Under the pieces are notes generated by a model. That model made no database searches and had not been told where the DNA came from. It was given only the letters and a program-made list of their open reading frames with translations. A DNA stretch of 64,000 nucleotides from JALELF01 sp964473455 (GTDB lineage Bacteria; Bacillota_I; Bacilli_A; RF39; UBA660): NCBI GenBank assembly GCA_964473455.1, contig CAYYQX010000004.1:59567-123566 (forward strand), read 5' to 3'. Shown here piece by piece: positions 57,384-64,000 of the stretch. Position numbers and translations under genes: made by a program. How positions within the stretch are numbered: the stretch's first letter is position 1; the number at the start of each line of letters is the position of its first letter.

Positions 57384-58479
57384 TTTAATTAAACAAGATA
57401 AAGTAGCTAGAGCAGGTGTAATCCACACTAATCGTGGAACAGTTTTAACACCTGTTTTTATGCCTGTTGGAACGCTTGCTAATGTTAAACTTTTAACAAC
57501 AGAAGAATTAAAAGCTATTAATACTTCAATTATTCTAGCAAACACTTACCACTTATGGTTAAGACCAGGCGTGGAAGTAATTGAAAAAGCTGGTGGACTT
57601 CATAAATTTATGAACTATGATTATCCTATTTTAACAGACAGTGGAGGATATCAGGTCTTTTCTCTTGCAAAAGCAAAGGACATAACAGAAGAGGGAGTAA
57701 TTTTTAAAAGTCATCTAAACGGTGAAAAACTATTTTTAACTCCTGAAAAATCTATTGAAATTCAAAATAAGTTAGATAGTGATATTGCCATGAGCTTTGA
57801 TGAGTGTCCACCCGCTAGCGCAACGCATGAATACTTAGAAAATTCTGTTCAAAGAACAATCAGATGGGCTAAAAGGGGAAAAGATGTTCACAGTAACAAT
57901 AATCAATCTTTATTTGGCATAGTTCAAGGCGGTCCATATGAAGATTTAAGAAAATATAGCGCCATTGAAACTGTTAAACTAGATTTTGATGGTTATAGTG
58001 TTGGTGGAGTTGCTAACGATGGTGAATCAAAAGAAGATATGTATAACGCTATAACTTATTCCACACCTTATTTACCATCAGATAAACCAAGATACCTCAT
58101 GGGTGTTGGTGAGCCAATTGATGTATTAGAAGGAATTGAAAGAGGAATAGATATGTTTGACTGTGTTTTGCCAACAAGAATCGCAAGACACGGGAATGCT
58201 TTTACAAGACAAGGTAAAATTAATTTAAAAAATTTAAAATATAAAGAAGATTTTACGCCTATAGAAGAAGAATGTGACTGTTATACTTGTAAAAACCACA
58301 CTAAAGCCTATATTCGACATCTTATAACTTCTAATGAAGTTTTAGCGGGAAGACTTCTTTCAATACATAATATTAGGTTTTTAACAAAGTTAATGGAAGA
58401 TGCTAGAGAAAGTATTATTAACGAAGACTTTAGTAATTTCAAAAAAGATTTTATTGATAAATATAATAAAAAAATATAG
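57367..58479 (+). CDS. tgt: Queuine/preQ1 tRNA-guanine transglycosylase
   Basis: Exchanges G34 for a queuosine precursor in GUN-anticodon tRNAs. 370 residues, full length: ILTDSGGYQVFSLA, SFDECPPASATHEY, LFGIVQGGPYEDLR, the nucleophile Asp in DMFDCVLPTRIARHGNAFT and the zinc site CDCYTCKNHTKAYIRHL. GGVANDGE replaces the usual GGLAVGE, one residue longer than typical. Overlaps hisS by 17 bases; no other queuosine genes are in the window, so precursor is probably salvaged or made elsewhere. Confidence 0.96.
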   Translation: MKIKYDLIKQDKVARAGVIHTNRGTVLTPVFMPVGTLANVKLLTTEELKAINTSIILANTYHLWLRPGVEVIEKAGGLHKFMNYDYPILTDSGGYQVFSLAKAKDITEEGVIFKSHLNGEKLFLTPEKSIEIQNKLDSDIAMSFDECPPASATHEYLENSVQRTIRWAKRGKDVHSNNNQSLFGIVQGGPYEDLRKYSAIETVKLDFDGYSVGGVANDGESKEDMYNAITYSTPYLPSDKPRYLMGVGEPIDVLEGIERGIDMFDCVLPTRIARHGNAFTRQGKINLKNLKYKEDFTPIEEECDCYTCKNHTKAYIRHLITSNEVLAGRLLSIHNIRFLTKLMEDARESIINEDFSNFKKDFIDKYNKKI

Positions 58480-58491
58480 AAAAGAGACAAA

Positions 58492-59007
58492 ATGGGAGAA
58501 ACATTTCTAGACATTTTTAATAACTTTTGGCCAATGCTGACAATATTTAGCGTTGTTTTAATTATGTTTAGAATAAGTTATTTGTATCAAAATAAAAAAA
58601 AGTTTGTTCTTTATAAAGAAGCTTTCTATTATGCTTTTATAATTTATATTTTGTTTTTATTTTATGTTGTAACATTTCAAGATGTTTCGTCTTCTACTAA
58701 TTTAATACCTTTTAAAGAAATGTTTAGATATGAATTTGGCAGTAAATTGTTTTTTAAAAACGTTATTGGAAACATGTTAATGTTTATGCCTTATGGTTTT
58801 TTTGTAACTTATTTTTTAAAAATAAATAAGGTTTATATGCTTTTAATATTTGTCTTTATAACTTCTTTAACAGTTGAAGTAACCCAACTCTCACTAGGAA
58901 GAGTGTTTGATGTGGATGATATAATTTTAAATATTGTTGGTGCGCTACTTGGATATGTTTTATATAAAACAACGACTTTTATCTATCAAACATTTTTGAA
59001 ACATTGA
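58492..59007 (+). CDS. VanZ-family membrane protein
   Basis: 171 residues with about five membrane helices. The VanZ pattern is clear: STNLIPFKEM, then NVIGNMLMFMPYGFF, ITSLTVEVTQLSLGRVFDVDDIILN and IVGALLGYVLY. Members influence teicoplanin susceptibility or act as accessory envelope proteins; activity unknown. Its TGA is inside the -35 of the ybeY promoter. Confidence 0.9.
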   Translation: MGETFLDIFNNFWPMLTIFSVVLIMFRISYLYQNKKKFVLYKEAFYYAFIIYILFLFYVVTFQDVSSSTNLIPFKEMFRYEFGSKLFFKNVIGNMLMFMPYGFFVTYFLKINKVYMLLIFVFITSLTVEVTQLSLGRVFDVDDIILNIVGALLGYVLYKTTTFIYQTFLKH

Positions 59008-59032
59008 AAAAAAGATGTTTTTATAATATAAT
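59004..59032 (+). promoter_or_regulatory. Promoter of ybeY-cdd-era-recO
   Basis: TTGAAA (59004-59009), 17 bases, TATAAT (59027-59032). Confidence 0.72.
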
Positions 59033-59064
59033 AAAAGCAAGTTATCTTATTAGTGAGGTGTATT

Positions 59065-59517
59065 ATGAATAATATTGAAATATATAATGAAACTAGTAAA
59101 GAAATAAGTGAGTTAAGTGAACTTAAAAAAACACTTAATTATGCTTTAAGAAAAGAAAAAGTAAAGAATGTTGAATTAAATTTAATAATAGTAAGTAATA
59201 AAAGAATTAAAAATATCAATAAAAAATACCGTGGGGTTGATGCTTCAACTGATGTTATTACTTTTGCTCTGGAAGATGAAAAAGATTTTCCAAATATGAA
59301 GTTAAGAATATTAGGAGACATTTATATATCAATAGATAAAGTAAAAAGCCAAGCGAAGTTATTTGAGCATTCATTTTTAAGGGAACTATCTTTCTTAGCT
59401 GTTCATGGACTTTTCCACCTTTTGGGTTACGATCACCAAACCAAGGCTGAAGAAAAAGTTATGTTTCAAAAACAAGAAGAAATATTAAGTGACTTGAATA
59501 TAAAAAGAGGTAATTAA
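59065..59517 (+). CDS. ybeY: Endoribonuclease YbeY
   Basis: Zinc RNase of 16S rRNA 3' maturation and quality control. 150 residues from the ATG at 59065 (GAGGTG upstream). Markers: NKKYRGVDASTDVITFAL, LGDIYISIDKVKSQAK and the zinc motif HGLFHLLGYDH. It leads a ybeY-cdd-era-recO unit; phoH and dgkA, common neighbours, are missing. Confidence 0.96.
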   Translation: MNNIEIYNETSKEISELSELKKTLNYALRKEKVKNVELNLIIVSNKRIKNINKKYRGVDASTDVITFALEDEKDFPNMKLRILGDIYISIDKVKSQAKLFEHSFLRELSFLAVHGLFHLLGYDHQTKAEEKVMFQKQEEILSDLNIKRGN

Positions 59518-59895
59518 ATGGAAGAAAAATTAAAAAAATTATTAGAAAACAGTTACGCCAAATACTCTAATTATAGAGTGGCAGCCATTGTTGAAACAAA
59601 TGATGGGACTCTATTTTCAGGAGTTAATGTTGAAAATGCTTCTTTTGGAGCTACTATTTGTGCGGAACGAGTTGCCTTAACTGCTGCTATTACAAACGGA
59701 TATAGAAACTTTAAAACTATGTATATAATGGTAGATAGTGATAAAATTCCAACACCTTGTTTTATTTGTAGACAAGTTTTTGTAGAACTATGTTCAAAAG
59801 ATATGAAAATTGTTTGTATGAATAATAAAGGTGACAAAAAAACTTTTACCGTAGAAGAACTATGCCCGCATCCTTTTACTAAGGAAAACTTATGA
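59518..59895 (+). CDS. cdd: Cytidine deaminase
   Basis: Deaminates (deoxy)cytidine in pyrimidine salvage. 125 residues: YSNYRVAAIVETNDGTLFSGVNVENASFGATICAERVA carries NVEN and the catalytic CAE; the other zinc ligands are in PCFICRQVFVEL (PCxxC). The residue after KYS in the family motif is N-Y-R-V rather than NFPVGA, a modest variation. Starts at the base after the ybeY stop. Confidence 0.95.
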   Translation: MEEKLKKLLENSYAKYSNYRVAAIVETNDGTLFSGVNVENASFGATICAERVALTAAITNGYRNFKTMYIMVDSDKIPTPCFICRQVFVELCSKDMKIVCMNNKGDKKTFTVEELCPHPFTKENL

Positions 59896-60773
59896 GAAGT
59901 GGTTTTGTAAGTTTAATAGGGCGTCCAAATGTTGGAAAAAGTAGTTTAGTAAACACCATAATAAATAAAAAAATTGCCATTATTTCAGATAAACCTCAAA
60001 CAACGAGAAATAATATTAAAGGAATATATAACGAAGAGGATATTCAAATAGTCTTTATAGATACTCCAGGAGTTCATAAGCCAAATCATAAGCTTGGTAA
60101 AATTCTTAATAATCAAGCTTATTATGGTATAAATGATGCGGATATTGTTTTATTCTTAGTTGACGTTAGTGAAGAACTAGGAAAAGGAGACAAATATATC
60201 TTAGAAAAGCTAAAAGATATTAAAAAAGTAGTTTTTTTAGTTTTAAATAAAATAGATAAAATAACTAAAGAAGAACTTATCTTAAAAATAGAAGAGTATA
60301 AAGATTTATATGATTTTAATGAAATAATTCCTGTTTCAGCTTATAAGAAAAACAACATTTCAACACTAATTGAAGTTATTAAGTCTTATTTACCAGATAA
60401 AGTAAAATACTATGACACAGAAGTAACAGATAAAAAGATAGACTTTATAATTGGTGAGATAATTCGAGAAAAAGTTTTTACTCTAACAAATGATGAAGTT
60501 CCACATTCTCTTACTTGTCTTGTTGAGTTTATTGAATATGGAAGAACTTCTAACAATATAGTAGCTAGTATAATAGTTGATAGAGATGCTTTGAAAAAAA
60601 TCGTTATAGGAAAAAATGGAGCGATGATTAAGGAAGTAGGAATATTAGCCAGAAAAGAAATAGAAGAAATTTTTGGTAAAAAAGTTTACTTAGATCTTAA
60701 AGTTAAAACAATTAAAAAATGGCGTGACAGTGACAAATATTTAAAAGAATTTGGATTTGATCATTTTGAGTAA
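59892..60773 (+). CDS. era: GTPase Era
   Basis: Ribosome-assembly GTPase that binds the 16S rRNA 3' end. 293 residues: G1 GRPNVGKSSL, G2 TTRNNIKG, G3 DTPGVHKP, G4 NKID, G5 SAYK (SAxK), and the KH domain with IVIGKNGAMIKEVGILARKEIE. Overlaps cdd by 4 bases (ATGA). Confidence 0.98.
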   Translation: MRSGFVSLIGRPNVGKSSLVNTIINKKIAIISDKPQTTRNNIKGIYNEEDIQIVFIDTPGVHKPNHKLGKILNNQAYYGINDADIVLFLVDVSEELGKGDKYILEKLKDIKKVVFLVLNKIDKITKEELILKIEEYKDLYDFNEIIPVSAYKKNNISTLIEVIKSYLPDKVKYYDTEVTDKKIDFIIGEIIREKVFTLTNDEVPHSLTCLVEFIEYGRTSNNIVASIIVDRDALKKIVIGKNGAMIKEVGILARKEIEEIFGKKVYLDLKVKTIKKWRDSDKYLKEFGFDHFE

Positions 60774-60789
60774 ACGATAGGAGATATTT

Positions 60790-61008
60790 ATGGAAGTCAA
60801 AGTAGGAAAAAGATATAGACATTTTAAAGGTAAAATAATGGAAGTTGTATGTATCGCATTGGATTCTGAAACTTTAGAAAAAAAAGTTGTTTATAAAGAA
60901 AATAATTCCTTTTGGATAAGAGATTATAATATGTTTGTATCAAAAGTTGACAAAGATAAATATCCAGATGTAAAACAAGAATATCGTTTTGAGGAAATCG
61001 ATGATTAA
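60790..61008 (+). CDS. DUF1653 small protein
   Basis: 72 residues; VGKRYRHFKGKIMEVVCIA, LEKKVVYKE and FWIRDYNMFVSKVDK are the DUF1653 pattern, a small SH3-like fold of unknown role. It lies between era and recO and its last 8 bases overlap the recO start, so it is translated from the same mRNA. Confidence 0.88.
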   Translation: MEVKVGKRYRHFKGKIMEVVCIALDSETLEKKVVYKENNSFWIRDYNMFVSKVDKDKYPDVKQEYRFEEIDD

Positions 61009-61735
61009 AGTAGAAGGAATAGTTATAAAGGAAACTATGTTTGGAGAAACTAGTAAAATCATCAATGTTTTTACTAAAGAAAAAGGAATAATAGGTATTT
61101 TAGCTAAAGGCGCAAGAACCATTAAAAGCCCTTTTAGAAGTTATACTAACAAGTTAATGTATGGCACTTTTAATATATATTACAAAGAGGATAAGTTATC
61201 TACTTTATCTTGTGTTGATGCGATAGATGAATTTAAATATATAAAAAAGGATTTGAAGAAGATAAGTTATGCATCTTTTTTATTGGATTTAGCTGAGCAA
61301 GTATATAAACAAAGTAGCGATGTAAATATCTATGACTTATTAGTAAGTTCTTTAATTAAGATTAATGAAGGATATGATGAACAAGTCATCATGAATATTT
61401 TAGAACTAAAATATTTAGAATACTTAGGTGTTATGCCTATACTAGATACTTGTTATAAGTGTAAGTCTAAAACAGATATCTTGACAATAAGTGCGGATAA
61501 AGGTGGATATGTTTGTAGGAAATGCTACGACAATGAGTATATAGTATCTGATAAGACAATCAAATTAATTAGAATGTACTTATATGTTGATATAGATAAG
61601 ATAACTAAAATGAGTGTTAGTGAAAAAGTGTCCAACGAAATAGATGAATTTTTAGATGAATATTATGAAAAATATACAGGGCTTTATTTAAAAAGCAAAA
61701 AGTTTTTAGAGAATATAAAAAAAAGTCAATTTTGA
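61001..61735 (+). CDS. recO: DNA repair protein RecO
   Basis: RecFOR pathway mediator that loads RecA and anneals ssDNA. 244 residues from the ATG at 61001 (GAGGA at 60991). OB-fold start KVEGIVIKETMFGETSKIINVFTKEKG and AKGARTIKSPF, then a helical domain with the zinc site CYKCKSK...GYVCRKC. The TGA lies inside the terminator palindrome. Confidence 0.96.
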   Translation: MIKVEGIVIKETMFGETSKIINVFTKEKGIIGILAKGARTIKSPFRSYTNKLMYGTFNIYYKEDKLSTLSCVDAIDEFKYIKKDLKKISYASFLLDLAEQVYKQSSDVNIYDLLVSSLIKINEGYDEQVIMNILELKYLEYLGVMPILDTCYKCKSKTDILTISADKGGYVCRKCYDNEYIVSDKTIKLIRMYLYVDIDKITKMSVSEKVSNEIDEFLDEYYEKYTGLYLKSKKFLENIKKSQF

Positions 61736-61746
61736 CTTTTTTATTT
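61718..61746. terminator. Bidirectional terminator between recO and the flavodoxin gene
   Basis: AAAAGTCAA/TTGACTTTT (61721-61729 and 61732-61740) flanked by A on the left and T on the right. Confidence 0.88.
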
Positions 61747-62172
61747 TATGTTTGAAAAATCGTTAATTAAGTTAGTAATTTGTTCTTCTCTTTTTTTGTT
61801 ATTCCAGTTTATGATTCCGCTTTTTTCTAGATTAACTATCTTATTTATTTGTTTAATGGCATTATTTCCACCTAACCAAGGTTTAGAGAAAGCTTCTGTT
61901 ACAAAGGCAGAAATTCTTTTATTTTTTAAATCAAGTTCTTTTAAGTACTTCTTCATAACTTCATTTAATTGAAATGCTTCAACGAAAGATGCAAAGATAA
62001 TGTAGTCATACTTTTCAATACTTGGGGTATTAGTTAAGACTACATTTCCTTTTCTGTTGCCTTTAACTTCTTTTAATTCTACTTCATGTTTAGTTTTTAA
62101 TTTTTTTTCTAATTCTTTGGCAACACTTAGTGTGTGACCAGTATTTGAATATACGATAATTCCTATTTTCAT
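61741..62172 (-). CDS. Flavodoxin-like protein
   Basis: 143 residues with the FMN phosphate loop IVYSNTGHTLSVAKEL (S/T-x-T-G-x-T type), VVLTNTPSIEKYDYIIFASFVEAF and AFVTEAFSKPWLGGN. It is likely a small FMN electron carrier or NAD(P)H:quinone-type reductase. In an anaerobe it could reduce NrdG, but nothing in the context proves it. Its TAA begins at the edge of the bidirectional terminator. Confidence 0.85.
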   Translation of the reverse strand: MKIGIIVYSNTGHTLSVAKELEKKLKTKHEVELKEVKGNRKGNVVLTNTPSIEKYDYIIFASFVEAFQLNEVMKKYLKELDLKNKRISAFVTEAFSKPWLGGNNAIKQINKIVNLEKSGIINWNNKKREEQITNLINDFSNIK

Positions 62173-62210
62173 AAATTCTCCTTAACTTATAATTTAACAC
62201 AATTATAAGT

Positions 62211-62237
62211 AAAAGTATAGTTATACACTATACTTTT
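62211..62237. terminator. Hairpin at the end of the HD-domain gene
   Basis: AAAAGTATAGT/ACTATACTTTT (62211-62221 and 62227-62237). The HD gene TAG lies in the arm; the arms supply short U/A tracts on both strands. Confidence 0.75.
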
Positions 62238-62767
62238 AGTAAGTGTGGTTGCTTAAGAGTATAAATTATTTCCTTAATAATATTTAAGTGAGTATTAGTT
62301 AATTTTCGATTACTTGAAATATAATCAATGATATATAACGTTTCTTCAGTATATCTTCTTTTAAACTCTTCTTCCATATTATCCAAGTCAGAAACATTAT
62401 CTAATCTGTCACACAGTTTAATTACAAGAGCCCAACTAGTCATACTATTTAGCTTATATGCTAAATACTTTTTTTTACCCATTTCATTTTTCATATCTTC
62501 ATTTGTTGTTAGCTCTAACACTAAACCAGCAACTTCAGAACCAAAATATTTAACAAGTTCATAATAAGTTGTATTAGTTTGTTCTAAAGTGTCATGAAGG
62601 CAGCTTGCCGCATCTAAACTATCAATGCTTTTAGAAGCTTTAAATTTTCGAACTAATTGAGAAACTTTTATTGGATGATTAATATAGTCTTCTCCTGTTT
62701 TTCTTTTTTGACCAAGATGTTTTAAAGTTGCGAAAGAAAGCGCTTTTGTACAAACAACATTTTCCAT
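62228..62767 (-). CDS. HD-domain hydrolase, RelA/SpoT hydrolase-domain type
   Basis: 179 residues resembling the (p)ppGpp hydrolase domain alone (small alarmone hydrolase/MESH1-like). Visible: HLGQKRKTGEDYINHPIKVSQLV (first His and the following His), AASCLHDTLEQT (the HD pair) and VIKLCDRLDNVSDL (KxxDRxxN). These cover the Mn-binding residues. No synthetase or TGS/ACT domain follows. It may tune alarmone levels or act on another nucleotide. Divergent from the LysR gene. Confidence 0.85.
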   Translation of the reverse strand: MENVVCTKALSFATLKHLGQKRKTGEDYINHPIKVSQLVRKFKASKSIDSLDAASCLHDTLEQTNTTYYELVKYFGSEVAGLVLELTTNEDMKNEMGKKKYLAYKLNSMTSWALVIKLCDRLDNVSDLDNMEEEFKRRYTEETLYIIDYISSNRKLTNTHLNIIKEIIYTLKQPHLLKV

Positions 62768-62801
62768 AAAGTATCCCTCCTAATTTTATTTTAAAACAAA
62801 A

Positions 62802-62812
62802 TGTGCTATAAT
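62802..62812 (+). promoter_or_regulatory. Extended -10 promoter of the LysR-type gene
   Basis: TGTGCTATAAT with TATAAT at 62807-62812, preceded by an A-rich tract. Confidence 0.72.
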
Positions 62813-62854
62813 AAAAATACATATTTTATATAGCAGTTATAACAGGAGGTTATT

Positions 62855-63733
62855 ATGATTGATTTAGAACTTTACCGTATTTTTTATTTAGTAGGAGAAG
62901 CAGGCAATATTACTAAAGCAAGTGAAAAGATGCACATTTCTCAACCAGCAGTTTCTAAGCACATTCAAAACTTGGAAAGTTTACTTGGCTCACAATTATT
63001 TATTAGAACTAAAAAGGGTGTTAAATTAACTGAAGTAGGAGAAAATTTATTTAAAAACATCAAACAAGCTCTTTCTATTATTGACAATATGGAACAAGGA
63101 TTAACTAGTTTTAAAGATTTAACAGTAGGGACTATTAAGATAGGTATCAGCACAACTTTAGTTAGAAAGTATTTAATTACATATATTAAACATTTTCACG
63201 AATTGTATCCAAACATTATAATTGAAATTAATACTGATCCAACAGAAGAGTTAATTAAACTTTTAAAGCAAGGAATACTTGATTTTGTTATCGCAAAACT
63301 TCCAATAATAGATAACGAATTAGATTATATTAAACTAGGTGAGATCGATAATATTTTTATAGTTAATGAAAAGTATAAAGAGTTAGTAGACAAAGAGTTA
63401 AATATTAAAGATTTATTGAGCTATCCGATATTACTTCAAAAGGAGCCTTCTAGTTCAAGGAAAACTATTGATAATTATTGTAGAAGTAATAATATAACAA
63501 TAAAACCAAGTATGAATATAGCTTCTTCTAACTTATTAATTGACTTTGTTAAAGCAGGACTTGGCATAGGTTTTGTCAGTAAATTGTATGTGGATGAGGA
63601 GTTAGATAAGAAAGTTCTCTTTGAATTAAGAGTTTTACCAAAAGTTGAAGTAACACATTTTGGAATAATAAAGCTTAAAGATGTAACTTTATCTTTTGCT
63701 TCTAAGAAGTTTATTGATATTATAAGAAAGTAG
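62855..63733 (+). CDS. LysR-family transcriptional regulator
   Basis: 292 residues. Winged helix-turn-helix ELYRIFYLVGEAGNITKASEKMHISQPAVSKHIQNLE (motif split NITKASEKMHISQPAVS), linker helix, then a periplasmic-binding-protein-like effector domain (VGTIKIGISTTLVRKYL..., GLGIGFVSKLYV). Effector and targets are not evident. It is divergent from the HD hydrolase gene, which it might regulate. Strong AGGAGG site. Confidence 0.93.
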   Translation: MIDLELYRIFYLVGEAGNITKASEKMHISQPAVSKHIQNLESLLGSQLFIRTKKGVKLTEVGENLFKNIKQALSIIDNMEQGLTSFKDLTVGTIKIGISTTLVRKYLITYIKHFHELYPNIIIEINTDPTEELIKLLKQGILDFVIAKLPIIDNELDYIKLGEIDNIFIVNEKYKELVDKELNIKDLLSYPILLQKEPSSSRKTIDNYCRSNNITIKPSMNIASSNLLIDFVKAGLGIGFVSKLYVDEELDKKVLFELRVLPKVEVTHFGIIKLKDVTLSFASKKFIDIIRK

Positions 63734-63839
63734 AAGAAATTTTTGTAGGACGTATTTAAGTGTAGCTTATAATAAATTCTTAAAAATATAGTTTTATGTT
63801 GAATAATATGGTAATATAGATTTTGTTAGGAGGTTTTAT

Positions 63840-64000
63840 ATGCCAGAAGATTTAGAAAAAAAAAGAGAAGGTTTGTTAGAAGATTTGGCAGCTTTTCAAG
63901 CTGTAATTGAACTCTTTGAAGATACCGATGAAATAAGACAATATCAAGAATTATTAAAAACTATTGCTAGTGTAGAAGCCGAACTAAAAGATTTAGATTT
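63840..64000 (+). CDS. Start of an unknown helical protein (cut by window edge)
   Basis: ATG with TAGGAGG 8 bases upstream; 53 codons remain open to the edge. The product starts MPEDLEKKREGLLEDLAAFQ and is Glu/Leu/Lys-rich, predicted coiled coil. Too little is present to name a family. The 106-base gap before it holds no other gene; an AT-rich stretch may contain its promoter. Confidence 0.65.
   Translation, partial: MPEDLEKKREGLLEDLAAFQAVIELFEDTDEIRQYQELLKTIASVEAELKDLD

Noticed and set aside
1..64000. UGA read as tryptophan (Mollicutes code)
   Set aside because: Tryptophans in conserved motifs are TGG and UGA ends several complete genes (for example recO, cdd and htpX).
1..64000. tRNA genes, CRISPR arrays, insertion sequences, attachment sites
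   Set aside because: The intergenic gaps were read through and none showed tRNA cloverleaf elements, spaced direct repeats or transposase frames; the only tRNA-related elements are the two T-box leaders.

Overview
The window is a gene-dense, strongly A+T-rich bacterial chromosome segment made almost entirely of housekeeping genes. The gene families and their order are those of Bacillota: sepF-divIVA-ileS, secE-nusG-rplKA-rplJL-rpoBC, ruvX-DUF1292-mltG, ybeY-cdd-era-recO, rpsO-pnp, RNase HIII, T-box leaders and a MurE ligase. UGA is read as stop and tryptophan is TGG, so this is not a Mollicutes (code 4) genome. Several proteins are shortened (AlaRS, ThrRS, SMC) and RpoB carries the asparagine known from naturally rifampicin-insensitive Mollicutes. 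Together this suggests a walled, anaerobic, reduced-genome relative of the Bacilli/Mollicutes branch, such as the uncultured gut RF39-type lineages. That placement is inference; no rRNA gene is present to test it. I saw no tRNA or rRNA genes, CRISPR arrays, insertion sequences or prophage.

Layout. 1-2.3 kb: end of transketolase, a Nudix hydrolase, YneF and a GreA-like protein. 2.4-10.4 kb: uvrA, a flavin-binding-like protein, sepF, divIVA, an isoleucine T-box with ileS, and mscL. 10.4-16.6 kb: an envelope protein on the minus strand, murE, two exported or membrane proteins of unknown function, rnhC (minus), cvpA-like, trxA and a large unknown protein. 16.6-28.4 kb: rpsO-pnp, a transporter-like permease, a P-loop kinase, a minimal alaS, a membrane protein, a threonine T-box with dut-thrS, a zinc-ribbon protein, frr and pdp. 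28.4-34.5 kb: a probable small RNA, then an anaerobic ribonucleotide-reduction operon consisting of a catalytically degenerate NrdD paralogue, NrdG, a NrdD-glutaredoxin fusion and TrxB. 34.5-45.6 kb: the secE-nusG-ribosomal protein-rpoBC block with L1 and L10 regulatory RNA sites. 45.6-49.2 kb: a 656-residue prepilin-like surface protein and a minus-strand CPBP protease/phosphoesterase pair. 49.3-56 kb: ruvX-mltG, a short smc, lemA-htpX, a 34-residue membrane peptide and a Lys-rich membrane protein. 56-64 kb: hisS-tgt-vanZ, ybeY-cdd-era-DUF1653-recO, a flavodoxin and an HD hydrolase (minus), a LysR regulator and the start of a further gene.

Regulation is compact. Most promoters are TTGACA-N17-TATAAT-like or extended -10 sites of the form TGTGCTATAAT. 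Several predicted transcription starts fall within a few bases of the Shine-Dalgarno sequence. Stop codons often lie inside the terminator hairpin, and every UGA stop in the window coincides with another signal (next start codon, -35 box, ribosome-binding site or hairpin).

The most interesting items are the nrd operon with its inactive-looking NrdD paralogue and upstream RNA, the trimmed AlaRS and TGS-less ThrRS, dut under threonine T-box control with an altered catalytic residue, the GxHH-type IleRS, the rifampicin-site asparagine in RpoB, and the duplicated-module pilin-like protein.
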